Assembly (NCBI GenBank): GCA_015063125.1
Contig: SUTB01000001.1
Location: forward strand, 496,001 to 560,000
DNA: 64,000 bases
Origin: Thermoplasmata archaeon
GTDB taxonomy: Archaea > Thermoplasmatota > Thermoplasmata > Methanomassiliicoccales > Methanomethylophilaceae
Direction of reading: 5' to 3'
Within the stretch, counting starts at the first letter, position 1. Each line of letters begins with the position of its first letter. Both the position numbers and the translations under genes were made by a program. Positions 25,328 through 34,492 of this stretch are shown one piece after another. The notes beneath the pieces were generated by a model that was not told where the DNA came from, did not search any database, and worked only from the letters and a program-made list of their open reading frames with translations.

Positions 25328-27000
25328 CCAGGGACATCAATCTCCGCTACGTCAACGAGACGTACGACGAGAACGGTCTCTTGAAGACATACAGCGTTCA
25401 CTATCCGGACAATTTCAACTTCGGCTACGACATCGTAGACGACATCGGCATCAACGATCCCGACCGCAGGGCATTGGTCTGGTGCGACGACAGGGGACAC
25501 GAGAAGGTGTTCACGTTCGCCGACATCAAGCGCCTGTCCGACAAGACTGCCAATTACCTTACGGCACATGGCGTCAAGAAGGGAGACATGGTCCTTGTCG
25601 TCCTGAAGCACAACTACCAGTTCTGGTATGTCACCGCAGCCCTCCACAAGATGGGCGCAGTGGTGATCCCAGCCACATTTATGCTGAAGAAGCACGATAT
25701 CGAGTACCGTATCAACTCCGCTTCCATCAAGGCGGCCATCGTGACATCAGATGCACCCGTGTGGCAGGAATTCGATAAAGCCGAGAACATCCCCACGCTC
25801 AAGTTCAAGTGCATGACCAACTCGCAGTATAACGGCCCCTGTCCTCCCGGATGGGATGACTTCGATGCCGGAGTCGAGGCCGCTTCAGAGGATTGGAAGA
25901 GGGTCCCCACTCACGTCAGGGACATGATGCTGATCTACTTCACATCGGGAACCTCGGGCAACCCCAAGATGGCCGTGCACGACCACTCGTACCCCATAGG
26001 ACACATCCTTACCGCTAAGCATTGGCATTGTGTCGTTCCCGACGGGCTTCACTGGACTGTCGCCGAGACTGGATGGGCTAAGACCGCATGGGGAAAGCTG
26101 TACGGCCAGTGGATCATGGAGGCCGGACTGTTCGTGTACGAGCACAACAAGTTCGACCCCGTGGCTGTGCTGAATCTCATCGAGAAGTACAGGATCACAA
26201 CATTCTGCTGCCCGCCCACCATGTTCAGGATGTACTGCAACGCAGGACTGGAAGGCCATGACCTTTCGTCCCTCACCCACACCAACATCGCTGGTGAGGC
26301 GCTCAATGCGGATACATTCGACAAGTGGTATCAGGCCACAGGACTGAAGCTCATGGAGGGATTCGGACAGTCCGAGTCCACAGTCATAGTCGGTAACCTC
26401 AGGGGAATGACCCCCAAGCCCGGTTCCATGGGTAAACCCTCACCTCAATACAAGGTAGATATCATCGACGAGAACGGCAAGCCCTGTCCGCCCAGCGTGG
26501 TCGGGGAGATCGTCGTAGGAGTGGACCCCCACCCCGCAGGAATCTTCGTCGGCTATCTGCACGACAGGCAGAAGACAAGGGCCACGCTCTTCGGAGGATT
26601 CCATCATACCGGTGACCTAGCCTGGAAGGACGAGGACGGTTACTTCTGGTATGTCGGAAGGAACGACGACGTCATAAAATCCTCAGGATACAGGATCAGT
26701 CCGTTCGAGATCGAATCGGTTCTCTTGACCCACCCCTGCTGTCTCGAGTGTGCCGTCACTGCGGTTCCGGACCCGGTAAGGGGACAGATCGTCAAGGCCA
26801 CCATCGTCCTGAGGGACGGATACGAGGGCACGGACGAGCTCAAGAAGGAACTCCAGGACTACGTCAAGAAAGAGACAGCCCCGTACAAGTACCCCAGGGC
26901 AGTCGATTTCGTGAAGGAGCTCCCCAAGTCCATCAGCGGTAAGATCAAACGTGTCGATATCCGCAACAAGGACAAGGAGCTTGCAAACCAGAATCAGTGA
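25324..27000 (+). CDS. AMP-forming acyl-CoA synthetase 3 (medium/branched-chain type)
   Basis: A 558-residue paralogue of synthetase 2, sharing the opening RYVNETYDENGLL, the P-loop YFTSGTSGNPKMAVHDH, ETGWAKTAWGKLYGQW, GFGQSEST, GRNDDVIKSSGYRISPFEIE and catalytic Lys in ISGKIKRVDIR. The sequences differ most in the middle (about 140-200), so substrate preference may differ too. It is the last gene of the operon. Its final seven bases overlap the 3' end of the convergent YkgJ gene, and no hairpin separates them. Confidence 0.9.
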   Translation: MTRDINLRYVNETYDENGLLKTYSVHYPDNFNFGYDIVDDIGINDPDRRALVWCDDRGHEKVFTFADIKRLSDKTANYLTAHGVKKGDMVLVVLKHNYQFWYVTAALHKMGAVVIPATFMLKKHDIEYRINSASIKAAIVTSDAPVWQEFDKAENIPTLKFKCMTNSQYNGPCPPGWDDFDAGVEAASEDWKRVPTHVRDMMLIYFTSGTSGNPKMAVHDHSYPIGHILTAKHWHCVVPDGLHWTVAETGWAKTAWGKLYGQWIMEAGLFVYEHNKFDPVAVLNLIEKYRITTFCCPPTMFRMYCNAGLEGHDLSSLTHTNIAGEALNADTFDKWYQATGLKLMEGFGQSESTVIVGNLRGMTPKPGSMGKPSPQYKVDIIDENGKPCPPSVVGEIVVGVDPHPAGIFVGYLHDRQKTRATLFGGFHHTGDLAWKDEDGYFWYVGRNDDVIKSSGYRISPFEIESVLLTHPCCLECAVTAVPDPVRGQIVKATIVLRDGYEGTDELKKELQDYVKKETAPYKYPRAVDFVKELPKSISGKIKRVDIRNKDKELANQNQ

Positions 27001-27530
27001 GCCTCAGGGAGGATAACGTCCTCTCTGCGCTCCTCTATCTTTTCTTTGATCGTCCTCTTGATGACCCTGGTGCAAGGCCATTTCGAGTCCATGTAGGCGA
27101 TGAGTTTCAGAATATCCGCATCGGGATTGGTCAGAGCAAGGTAGACCCTGCTCATGAACATAGATACGGCGTAAGGGAAATCATCGCAGATCTGGGGTCT
27201 GTCCTTCCAGACGGTGCATCTCTTGTCATCGCCGAGGAAGGGACAGGGCCCGTTGTTCTGCTTGTTTATCAGGAACCTTCCGTCAGGCATCTCCACGACG
27301 TAGTTCCTTCTGAACATGAACGGCGTGATGCCTGCAGCCGAAGCGACCCTGTCGATCTCCTCCGGGAGGATCACGATGTTGGGCTGGTGGCAGCATCTTC
27401 CGCACATCTCGCACGGGAAGTCGTCCTTGTAGGACAGGCATATCTCGTAGGCAATGTCGAGGTTGTGCTCCATATCCGGAGTGATCTCGTCGAGACCTTC
27501 GAGTATGTACTTCCCGCGGTAGATCGCCAT
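26994..27530 (-). CDS. YkgJ-type Cys-cluster protein
   Basis: A 178-residue protein of the YkgJ family (putative zinc or iron-sulfur protein of unknown function). Cysteines: CEMCGRCC at 40-47, GPCPFLGDDKRC at 96 and 105, QICDDFPY at 115, and Cys153. The ATG at 27530 begins MAIYRGKYILEGL; the frame continues upstream to 27824 inside the next gene and is a shadow there. It follows the zinc-ribbon membrane gene by 2 nt, so the two are co-transcribed. The convergent 7-bp overlap with synthetase 3 is unusual for this window, where most convergent pairs have a hairpin. Confidence 0.78.
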   Translation of the reverse strand: MAIYRGKYILEGLDEITPDMEHNLDIAYEICLSYKDDFPCEMCGRCCHQPNIVILPEEIDRVASAAGITPFMFRRNYVVEMPDGRFLINKQNNGPCPFLGDDKRCTVWKDRPQICDDFPYAVSMFMSRVYLALTNPDADILKLIAYMDSKWPCTRVIKRTIKEKIEERREDVILPEAH

Positions 27531-27532
27531 GT

Positions 27533-27880
27533 TCACACCAGGATCGTCAGTCCGTACATGAATGCGATGACGCTCAGCAGGAGTCCGATGCCGCCAAGGG
27601 CCAGCAGGAGGTTCTTGTTGGGCAGGTTCATCAGCCTGGATGCGTTGAAGGAGTATCCTCCGAGGACAAGTCCGATCGCACCGAGGATCAGGGAGACGAT
27701 GAGCATGTCTCCGATGATTATGGGGATGACGGCGATTATTCCGACGATCAGGGCGACGTATGAGAAGATCGCACGGTTGACCTTCATCTCGGGTATGTAG
27801 GTCTCGCTCAGCTTCCAATCGCATTTCTCGCAGAAGAGGGCATCATCTGCGTTATCGAAACCGCATTTCGAGCATTTCAT
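27533..27880 (-). CDS. Zinc-ribbon membrane protein
   Basis: A 115-residue protein: an N-terminal zinc ribbon (CSKCGFDNADDALFCEKC, Cys 3, 6, 17, 20) followed by three or four hydrophobic segments (about 37-57, 60-75, 90-113). The same ribbon-plus-membrane architecture occurs at 56580-57188 and 57298-57843. The function is unknown. First gene of a two-gene unit with the YkgJ-type gene. Confidence 0.72.
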   Translation of the reverse strand: MKCSKCGFDNADDALFCEKCDWKLSETYIPEMKVNRAIFSYVALIVGIIAVIPIIIGDMLIVSLILGAIGLVLGGYSFNASRLMNLPNKNLLLALGGIGLLLSVIAFMYGLTILV

Positions 27881-27898
27881 GCGTGTGTGATTGACTGC

Positions 27899-28471
27899 TC
27901 AGATATTAAATTTCATTAGGGCCTCGACTCTGGAGCGTACCGTGCCGAACCTGGTCGGTTCCTCCTTGGTCTCCAACGATTTGATGGTGAAATCCCTAAA
28001 GGCATCCCTGATCATCGATTCATCGTAGAAGCGATAGAAGATGTCGGAATCCTCTCTCTTCTTGGAGCGCATGTCGTTAGGGGTGAAGCTCCTGACGAAG
28101 ACGTATCCGCCATCCTTCAGCACCCTGCGAATCTCTCCGACGGTCGAAGAAAGTTCCTCGTCGTTCAGATGCTCCATAACATGGACGGCCGTGATATAAT
28201 CGAAGGAGCGGTCATCGAACGGCATATTTGTGATGCTGCAAACACGGAATTCCGAATCCTTGAAACGTTCACTGCACTGTTCGACTGCCACCGATGAGAA
28301 GTCGACGCCGGTGACATCGTATCCGTTATCGATGAGGGTGGACGTCGTCTTACCGTTGCCGCATCCGAGATCCAAAGCCTTTCCTTTGTTCGGAATGGGG
28401 ATGGAAGTGTTGCCTCTCCAAGTCGTCTGGTTCCCGCTATAGAGCCGATTCCAGAGCTCTTCTTGACTCAT
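27899..28471 (-). CDS. Class I SAM-dependent methyltransferase
   Basis: A 190-residue methyltransferase of the UbiE/type 11 kind. Motif I ALDLGCGNGKTT (SAM binding), acidic VTGVDFSSVAVEQ at the end of beta 2, and motif II FDYITAVHVMEHL are all clear. The substrate is not predictable. The start overlaps the stop of the upstream HEPN-like gene by 4 nt (28468-28471), so the two are coupled and probably act together. Confidence 0.85.
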   Translation of the reverse strand: MSQEELWNRLYSGNQTTWRGNTSIPIPNKGKALDLGCGNGKTTSTLIDNGYDVTGVDFSSVAVEQCSERFKDSEFRVCSITNMPFDDRSFDYITAVHVMEHLNDEELSSTVGEIRRVLKDGGYVFVRSFTPNDMRSKKREDSDIFYRFYDESMIRDAFRDFTIKSLETKEEPTRFGTVRSRVEALMKFNI

Positions 28472-29097
28472 CTCCTGTACGCCTCGTTAACTGCCTTCAG
28501 CCAGTTGTAGAACAGCTCTACCGCCTTCTCGCTCAGGATCACGAATGTGTTGGCCGGGCCCTTCATCATCCTGTCCGGACGCATGGAGATCTTCAGATCG
28601 CCCATCTCGAAGATCATGGACCTGTCGGAGACGGAGTTGTTATGCATGACCAGATTCCTCATCAGGAACACCAGGTCCCATTCCTTGAGCTCTTTCTCCG
28701 AGACCAATCCCTTCTTGGCCGAGGCATAGATGATATACCTGAGGTACAGGTAGCTGTTGTCCTTCATCGCCTCTTCCTTGATGTCGTTCATCCAGTAAGC
28801 GGGGATGCAATCCTTCGCAGCTTTCTCTATCGAGGACATGGTGTCGGTGAACAGCCCTCTGGTGACTATGACGACCCTCTCATTCTCCTGAGCCTGGTTG
28901 TCCTCTTCCTGGAATGGTCTGACCGACTTCTCCAGAAGTGTGACGATCTCTCTGGTCAGGATGCCGCGGTTATAGATGTTGTAGAAGCACATCGAACGGA
29001 AGTCATTCTGCCTGTTGGCGAAATGGTTCTCCACATCTTCGATCATCGAACCGACTCCGTCGATGAATGTGTTAAGCTCTTCCGTAACGGTGTTCAC
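28468..29097 (-). CDS. HEPN-like protein of unknown function
   Basis: A 209-residue, mostly alpha-helical soluble protein. Near the C-terminal third it carries FLMRNLVMHNN with Arg147 and His152, the R-x4-H motif typical of HEPN-fold RNases and nucleotide-binding proteins. Other HEPN features are not certain from sequence alone. It overlaps the methyltransferase gene by 4 nt. HEPN proteins are often the toxic half of two-gene systems whose partner is a nucleotidyl- or methyltransferase. A toxin-antitoxin reading is possible, but a housekeeping RNA-related role is equally open. Confidence 0.55.
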   Translation of the reverse strand: MNTVTEELNTFIDGVGSMIEDVENHFANRQNDFRSMCFYNIYNRGILTREIVTLLEKSVRPFQEEDNQAQENERVVIVTRGLFTDTMSSIEKAAKDCIPAYWMNDIKEEAMKDNSYLYLRYIIYASAKKGLVSEKELKEWDLVFLMRNLVMHNNSVSDRSMIFEMGDLKISMRPDRMMKGPANTFVILSEKAVELFYNWLKAVNEAYRR

Positions 29098-29212
29098 GTT
29101 CTGGAGACGGTATTAATCATTGATATCCGTAGCGGTTTAGAATTTTACCAAGTTAAGTAAGCACCTTTATTAATTATAATAACCTTAATAAGCATGCATT
29201 TTCAAAGGATGG

Positions 29213-31276
29213 ATGGGAATGTCAACGAAAATCGATCTCTACGACAAGAAGTACTACATCAACAGGGAGATGTCATGGCTAGAGTTCAACCAGAGATGTC
29301 TGGATGAGGCCAACAATTCCGACAACCCCTTGTTGGAGAGGGTAAAGTTCCTTGCGATCTGCTACAACAATCTGAACGAGTTCCTGATGATCCGCATGCC
29401 GGGTCTCCTCAGCAAGACTCCTTCAATCGCCCAGAGCGCTCCCGACTACATCAACAACGACAAGATCATCGGCATGGTGTCCGAGAGGATGAACAAGCTC
29501 TACAGCGACTACGAGGTCTGTTGGAAATCGTTGAGGAAACTCCTTGCCAAGGAGAAGATCCGCATCAAGAGAATCGATGAGTTGACGGACGAGCAGCTGG
29601 AGTGCGTCAGAAAGTTCTACAAAGAGAGGGTCCACATGATGCTGACCCCGCTTGCCCTGGACATTTCTCACCCGTTCCCATTCATATCGAACAACTCAGT
29701 CAACGTAGCATTCAGGCTCAGGGGAGAGGAGAACGGAGTCGTATATGCTAGGGTCAAGGTGCCCGACACACTGAACAGGTTCGTCCGCGTCACCGCAGGT
29801 AAGAGCAAGCTGGAATACGTCCTCCTGGAGGATGTCATCAAGGACTCCGCGCATCTGCTGTTCCCCGGAATGACCATCCTCGGTGCGTACTCGTTCTGCA
29901 TCATTAGGAATGCGGATGTCAAGATCACGATCGATGAGGCATGCGATCTCATGGATGCTGTGGAGGAGAGCATCAACGGAAGGGATATGGGTTACCCCGT
30001 TGCCATGATCACTGAATCGTCCATGCCCAAGAACATGCAGTCAAGGTTCCTCAGGAACCTCAATCTATCGGATGAGCAAGTCATCACCACCAAGGATGCA
30101 CTTGCCCTTTCCAGCCTCTGGCAGCTGTACGCCATAGACCGTCCTTCTCTGAAGGAGAAGCCGCTCATACAGACGACGCCCACCGATCTTCAGGAGGATG
30201 GCGATATCTTCGAGTGGATAAAGAAGAGGGACAGGATCCTCTACCACCCGTACGAGACGTTCGCCAACATCGTCAGGTTCATGAGGCAATCCGCTATGGA
30301 TCCCAACGTCCAGAGCATCAAGATCTGCCTTTATAGACTGGGAACCGACCCATCTATATTCGAGGCCCTGAAGGCCGCCAGGATGAACGGGAAGAGCGTA
30401 TCCGTCCTGATGGAGCTCCGTGCGAAGTTCGATGAGGACCGCAACATCAAATGGGCGAAGGACCTGGAAGCCATCGGAGTGCATGTGGTGTACGGCCCCG
30501 TCAATCTCAAGGTCCACTCCAAGCTGCTCCAGGTAGTCAGGCTGGAAAATGGACATCTCGTCACATACACCCACCTCAGCTCAGGCAACTACAACGTCAG
30601 TACTGCCAAGCAGTACGGCGACATATCGTTCCTCACGGTCAATAAGGAGATCGGAGAGGACGTCAGCGAACTGTTCAACGCACTAACCGGATACTACGGA
30701 CAGAGGAAGTACAACCACCTGCTCGTAGCCCCTGCAACTCTTAAGGCATCGCTCCTTAAGAAGATCGATGCGGAGATCAAATGCCATGAGTCCAACGGAA
30801 ACGGCCACATCATCATGAAGGCCAACGGACTCATCGACCAGGATATCATCGCAGCCCTTTACAAGGCATCCAACGCCGGTGTCAAGATAGATCTGAACAT
30901 CAGGGGACTCTGCTGTCTCCGCCCCGGAATCTCGGATGTATCCAAGAACATCCGCGTCATCAGTATCGTCGACAGGTTCCTGGAGCACTCGAGGATCTAC
31001 TACTTCCACAACAACGGCAAGCCCGAGATGTACATGGGATCCTCGGATATGATGCCAAGGAACCTTCTGGCAAGAATCGAGGTCCTGTTCCCTGTTCTGG
31101 ACAAGGATCTCATGAAGTCCATCAAGGAGAACATCCTGGACATCCACTTCGCGGACAACGTGAAGGCCAAGGAGCTGAAGGAGGACGGAACCTACGTCCC
31201 TGTCAAGAAGGATGGCAAGGCGCTCCGTTCCCAGCAGTGGTTCATAGAACACAACGGCTGCTGGCAGCTGAAGTAA
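29213..31276 (+). CDS. ppk1: Polyphosphate kinase 1
   Basis: Polymerises the gamma-phosphate of ATP into polyphosphate (reversible). 687 residues, normal length, with the four PPK1 domains in order. The opening YYINREMSWLEFNQRCLDEA is diagnostic. The phosphorylated His is His435 in KVHSKLL, the same number as in E. coli PPK, followed by YTHLSSGNYN. The second catalytic region reads YYFHNNGKPEMYMGSSD. The ATG at 29213 is preceded by AAGGATGG; a second ATG at 29219 is possible. It converges on a PPK2-type gene, forming a polyphosphate pair. Confidence 0.95.
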   Translation: MGMSTKIDLYDKKYYINREMSWLEFNQRCLDEANNSDNPLLERVKFLAICYNNLNEFLMIRMPGLLSKTPSIAQSAPDYINNDKIIGMVSERMNKLYSDYEVCWKSLRKLLAKEKIRIKRIDELTDEQLECVRKFYKERVHMMLTPLALDISHPFPFISNNSVNVAFRLRGEENGVVYARVKVPDTLNRFVRVTAGKSKLEYVLLEDVIKDSAHLLFPGMTILGAYSFCIIRNADVKITIDEACDLMDAVEESINGRDMGYPVAMITESSMPKNMQSRFLRNLNLSDEQVITTKDALALSSLWQLYAIDRPSLKEKPLIQTTPTDLQEDGDIFEWIKKRDRILYHPYETFANIVRFMRQSAMDPNVQSIKICLYRLGTDPSIFEALKAARMNGKSVSVLMELRAKFDEDRNIKWAKDLEAIGVHVVYGPVNLKVHSKLLQVVRLENGHLVTYTHLSSGNYNVSTAKQYGDISFLTVNKEIGEDVSELFNALTGYYGQRKYNHLLVAPATLKASLLKKIDAEIKCHESNGNGHIIMKANGLIDQDIIAALYKASNAGVKIDLNIRGLCCLRPGISDVSKNIRVISIVDRFLEHSRIYYFHNNGKPEMYMGSSDMMPRNLLARIEVLFPVLDKDLMKSIKENILDIHFADNVKAKELKEDGTYVPVKKDGKALRSQQWFIEHNGCWQLK

Positions 31277-31282
31277 AAAACT

Positions 31283-31305
31283 ATGGGGGTCGAACCCCCA
31301 TTTTT
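31283..31305. terminator. Terminator between the polyphosphate genes
   Basis: Perfect 8-bp stem ATGGGGGT-CGA-ACCCCCAT with TTTTT on the plus strand and a run of six A before it, so it can serve both convergent genes. Confidence 0.8.
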
Positions 31306-31310
31306 ATGTT

Positions 31311-32693
31311 TCAATCGAGCTCTTTCTTGAGAGTATCGACTATGGTCTGGAGGACCTTGATCCTTCCGTACCTTTTGTCCACGCATTCAACAGCGACCCA
31401 AGGAGCATAACTGGTGTTGGTCTGCTTGACCATACTGTTGACGTATTTCTCATAGACGTCCCATTTCTCTCTGTTGCGCCAATCCTCATCGGTCAGCTTC
31501 CATTGTTTGAGGGGATCGGCAGCACGGTCATTGAAGCGTTTGAGCTGTTCCTCGTTGGTGATGTCTATCCAGAACTTGATGAAGATCACATGGCTCTTGG
31601 CCAGTGAGGATTCGAAGAGGTTGATCTCCCCCGCAGCGCGGGAGTATTCGAGCTCGCTGCAGAATCCTTCAATGGGCTCCACCATCATCCTGCCGTACCA
31701 GCTCCTGTCGAAGATCGCTATCTTCCCCGGGTCCGGTACGCTCTTGGCGAATCTCCAGAGGTGTGTGTGGGATTTCTCCTCGGCCGTAGGGGCAGGGACA
31801 GGGAATGTCTTGTAACCGCGAGGGTTCAGAGCTTGGGTGACCCTCTTGATGCATCCTCCCTTTCCAGCGGCATCCCATCCCTCGAAGACCAGAACCATCG
31901 CCTTGTCGCTCTTGGCCAGCTTTATTTGGAGTTCAGCAAGCTTCTTCTGAAGCTTTGCAAGCTTCTTCTCGTAATCATCCTTGCTCATGGTCTTCGTGAA
32001 GTCCAGTTTCTCCCTGGGATTGGGGCAGGCCTCGATGATGTCGAACTTCTCCGGATGGCGGGGCATCTTAAGGAGGTCGTTGAATCTGAATTCGATAAGG
32101 TCGGCGATCTTCTTGACGGTATCCTTGTAGTCGCCCATATCGATGATATCCCAAGTCGCGTACTTGCTGTTGGTCTGGTCGAGGAGGTTGCTGATCTTGT
32201 TCTTGGAAACGTTGAACTCTTTGATATGACCGAGATCGTTGAAGACATCGTCCTCGCCATCCAGAGTCACCGGATAGGATTTCTTGTGCTTCTTCAGCTT
32301 GTCCTCATCGAAGTTCAGGAAGATCTTGATCACATTGACGCCGTTGTTGTACAGATACCTCTCGAACGAGTTGGCGAGATTGATGTTGTGGGAGAGGTTG
32401 CTCTCCTTGTCAGAAAGGATTCCGGTGTACCATCCTCTGTCGAAGATTGAAATGGTGCCTTTTGGTGCGATATTGAGGAGACAGTATTGGATCCATGGGA
32501 GCTTGGCGTTGCTCACGCAATGGTATTTGATGTTCCTTGGCTCAAAAATCGCAACTATCTGGTTCACGATGTGCGACATGGCCATACCGCCCTCTCCCTC
32601 GAAGAGGATTACCGTGGCCATTTTCCTATCCGCTAAATCGTGCTCCAACTGTGTGAGTGTGGTGGCTTTTTCCTTGCTGATTAGGAGGTCCAT
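31311..32693 (-). CDS. Polyphosphate:nucleotide phosphotransferase, two-domain PPK2 (PAP type)
   Basis: A 460-residue PPK2 with two fused kinase-like domains, the class II (PAP) architecture that phosphorylates AMP to ADP with polyphosphate. The C-terminal domain is complete: Walker A FEGWDAAGKGG, lid ADPLKQWKLTDEDW, IFDRSWYGRMMVEP. The N-terminal domain has lost its P-loop (FEGEGGMAMSHI) but keeps IFDRGWYTGIL, as usual in PAP enzymes. It is convergent with ppk1, so synthesis and use of polyphosphate are encoded side by side. Whether AMP, ADP or GMP is the acceptor cannot be settled here. Confidence 0.88.
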   Translation of the reverse strand: MDLLISKEKATTLTQLEHDLADRKMATVILFEGEGGMAMSHIVNQIVAIFEPRNIKYHCVSNAKLPWIQYCLLNIAPKGTISIFDRGWYTGILSDKESNLSHNINLANSFERYLYNNGVNVIKIFLNFDEDKLKKHKKSYPVTLDGEDDVFNDLGHIKEFNVSKNKISNLLDQTNSKYATWDIIDMGDYKDTVKKIADLIEFRFNDLLKMPRHPEKFDIIEACPNPREKLDFTKTMSKDDYEKKLAKLQKKLAELQIKLAKSDKAMVLVFEGWDAAGKGGCIKRVTQALNPRGYKTFPVPAPTAEEKSHTHLWRFAKSVPDPGKIAIFDRSWYGRMMVEPIEGFCSELEYSRAAGEINLFESSLAKSHVIFIKFWIDITNEEQLKRFNDRAADPLKQWKLTDEDWRNREKWDVYEKYVNSMVKQTNTSYAPWVAVECVDKRYGRIKVLQTIVDTLKKELD

Positions 32694-32792
32694 GTGATGC
32701 GTAGCGGGATTTTCGTATTTATTGTAGAAGATGGATGGATTTGGTTTTGATTGAACGCAGGCTCTTTTTATGTTGATGATGCTGCAGGTAAT

Positions 32793-33272
32793 ATGGAAGG
32801 TGGCTTCGGCAACAAGTCAACCGCAATAGCGCTTGTCATGGTTATGATGATGGGCTCTATACTGATCTTTGCCATGTACGAAATGGCCATGTTCAACAAT
32901 CCAGATCCTCATGACCATTCCCATGAGTACGAGGTTACTGGAATTCTGTTTGGAGAGGAATGCGAAGGTAGCGCGGAATCGAGCTATAGGCCAGAGTCTG
33001 CAGGGGAGTACCTGTACCAATTCGTATACGAGGCCACATCCGCCAGCCATACGGTCAAGAACAGCGTCGGATTGTTCTTCGACATCAATGATCGCCCTCT
33101 TAGCATGTATTCATACAGAGGTCAGGAATCATTGGACGGGACCCTTTACGATTTATGGTCGATATCGATAGGGGATGTCGAGTATCTTTTCTACATAGGC
33201 GACCTGTGCAAAGTGGTGAAATTCACTGTTTCAGGTTCGAATTACAACCTGTCTGCCAGATTAGTCAATTGA
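32793..33272 (+). CDS. Membrane-anchored hypothetical protein
   Basis: A 159-residue protein with an N-terminal hydrophobic helix (STAIALVMVMMMGSILIFAM) and an extracytoplasmic domain of about 125 residues, starting with a His-rich stretch (PDPHDHSHEYE) that could bind metal. The ATG at 32793 is preferred over an in-frame TTG at 32751, because the TATA-like TTTTTATG at 32764-32771 gives a leaderless transcript from this ATG. The following genes encode a metal- or cobalamin-type importer, but they have their own promoter. The function is unknown. Confidence 0.6.
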   Translation: MEGGFGNKSTAIALVMVMMMGSILIFAMYEMAMFNNPDPHDHSHEYEVTGILFGEECEGSAESSYRPESAGEYLYQFVYEATSASHTVKNSVGLFFDINDRPLSMYSYRGQESLDGTLYDLWSISIGDVEYLFYIGDLCKVVKFTVSGSNYNLSARLVN

Positions 33273-33323
33273 TTATGACTAATGTCCTATACAGGTAATC
33301 TTTCTCCGCCAATCATAATGGAC

Positions 33324-33330
33324 TATATAT
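33324..33330 (+). promoter_or_regulatory. TATA box of the FecCD-type importer operon
   Basis: TATATAT 29-35 nt before the ATG at 33359; leaderless or very short leader expected. Confidence 0.55.
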
Positions 33331-33358
33331 CCAACTTATTGAATCAGAGTTCGATACC

Positions 33359-34492
33359 ATGGATGGAAACAGTCCAAATGGTGAAATGACCGAAAAAGGC
33401 AGCCCGTCAGAAGACGTCCTTGCTATGATTAAGAGTAAAGAGGAGGCCGTTCGTTTCCGCGAGTCCTACTCAAAGCTTATTCGTCACAGGGTTCTTTTCA
33501 TCATAATCGCCACAATTTTGCTGATAATTACGGCATTGTACGCCATAACTATCGGTTCCTATACCATCACATTTACTGAGGTTTATGAGAACATTTGGTA
33601 TTGGATATCAGGTGCTGAACCTCCGGATATAACAAAGTACCATATTGCTGCGGAAGTCAGGCTCCCAAGGGTGCTCACAGCCATGCTGGCCGGTGTCGGT
33701 CTCGCAATCGCGGGAACCACCATGCAGGGTATGCTGAAGAACCCATTGGCCGACCCATACACCATGGGTATTTCCTCGGGAGCGGGATTCGGAGCGGCCC
33801 TGGCTCTCATCGTAGGCTTCGAGATCATCGCCGGCGGAGGAATCGTCATCAATGCATTCGTGTTCGCAGTCATCCCTGCCGTCGTCATTCTGATGATGTC
33901 GAAACTGCATACTGCATCGCCTACTGTGATGATCCTATGCGGTATCGGTATGATGTATCTGTTCGATGCCCTGACGCAGCTGTTCATGATCTCGGCTCAT
34001 CCCGAGGATATGTCGGCTGTTTATCAGTGGATGGTCGGATCCATATCCGGAACCGACTTCAGCAACGTGATCGTCATTCTTGTCATTGTGATCGCAGGTT
34101 CAATCGTCCTCCAGGCCCTATCTAAGCAGTTGAATGTCATGGGCCTCGGCGATGAGAGTGCTAAAGCATTGGGAATCAATGTGGAAAACCGCAGGATGCT
34201 CATGATGTTGGTCCTTACGCTCATGGCAGCAGCCATCGTTAGTTTTACCGGAATCATCGGATTCGTCGGATTGGTCTCGCCCCACATCGCAAGGGTGTTC
34301 GTGGGAACGGACAACCGTTATCTCATACCTTCATCCGCTATAGTCGGAGCCCTGTTGCTCGTTGTTGCTGATATCGTCTCAAGGACGATCGTCGCACCGA
34401 ACATACTGCCGATTGGAGTGGTCACTTCCTGTATCGGAGGTCCGCTGTTCCTGTTCCTGATCCTTAAAGCTAGGAAGGAGGCGTGGGCATGA
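33359..34492 (+). CDS. FecCD-family ABC transporter permease
   Basis: A 377-residue BtuC/FecCD permease with about ten transmembrane helices after a cytoplasmic N-terminal extension of some 45 residues. Diagnostic stretches are VRLPRVLTAMLAGVGLAIAG, MQGMLKNPLADPYTMGISSG and IGFVGLVSPHIARVFVG. The family imports iron-chelates, heme or cobalamin. Permease, ATPase and binding protein form one operon; the stop overlaps the ATPase start (ATGA). Cobalamin is attractive, since the window holds a B12-dependent reductase and this lineage uses corrinoid methyltransferases, but iron is equally possible. Confidence 0.9.
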   Translation: MDGNSPNGEMTEKGSPSEDVLAMIKSKEEAVRFRESYSKLIRHRVLFIIIATILLIITALYAITIGSYTITFTEVYENIWYWISGAEPPDITKYHIAAEVRLPRVLTAMLAGVGLAIAGTTMQGMLKNPLADPYTMGISSGAGFGAALALIVGFEIIAGGGIVINAFVFAVIPAVVILMMSKLHTASPTVMILCGIGMMYLFDALTQLFMISAHPEDMSAVYQWMVGSISGTDFSNVIVILVIVIAGSIVLQALSKQLNVMGLGDESAKALGINVENRRMLMMLVLTLMAAAIVSFTGIIGFVGLVSPHIARVFVGTDNRYLIPSSAIVGALLLVVADIVSRTIVAPNILPIGVVTSCIGGPLFLFLILKARKEAWA

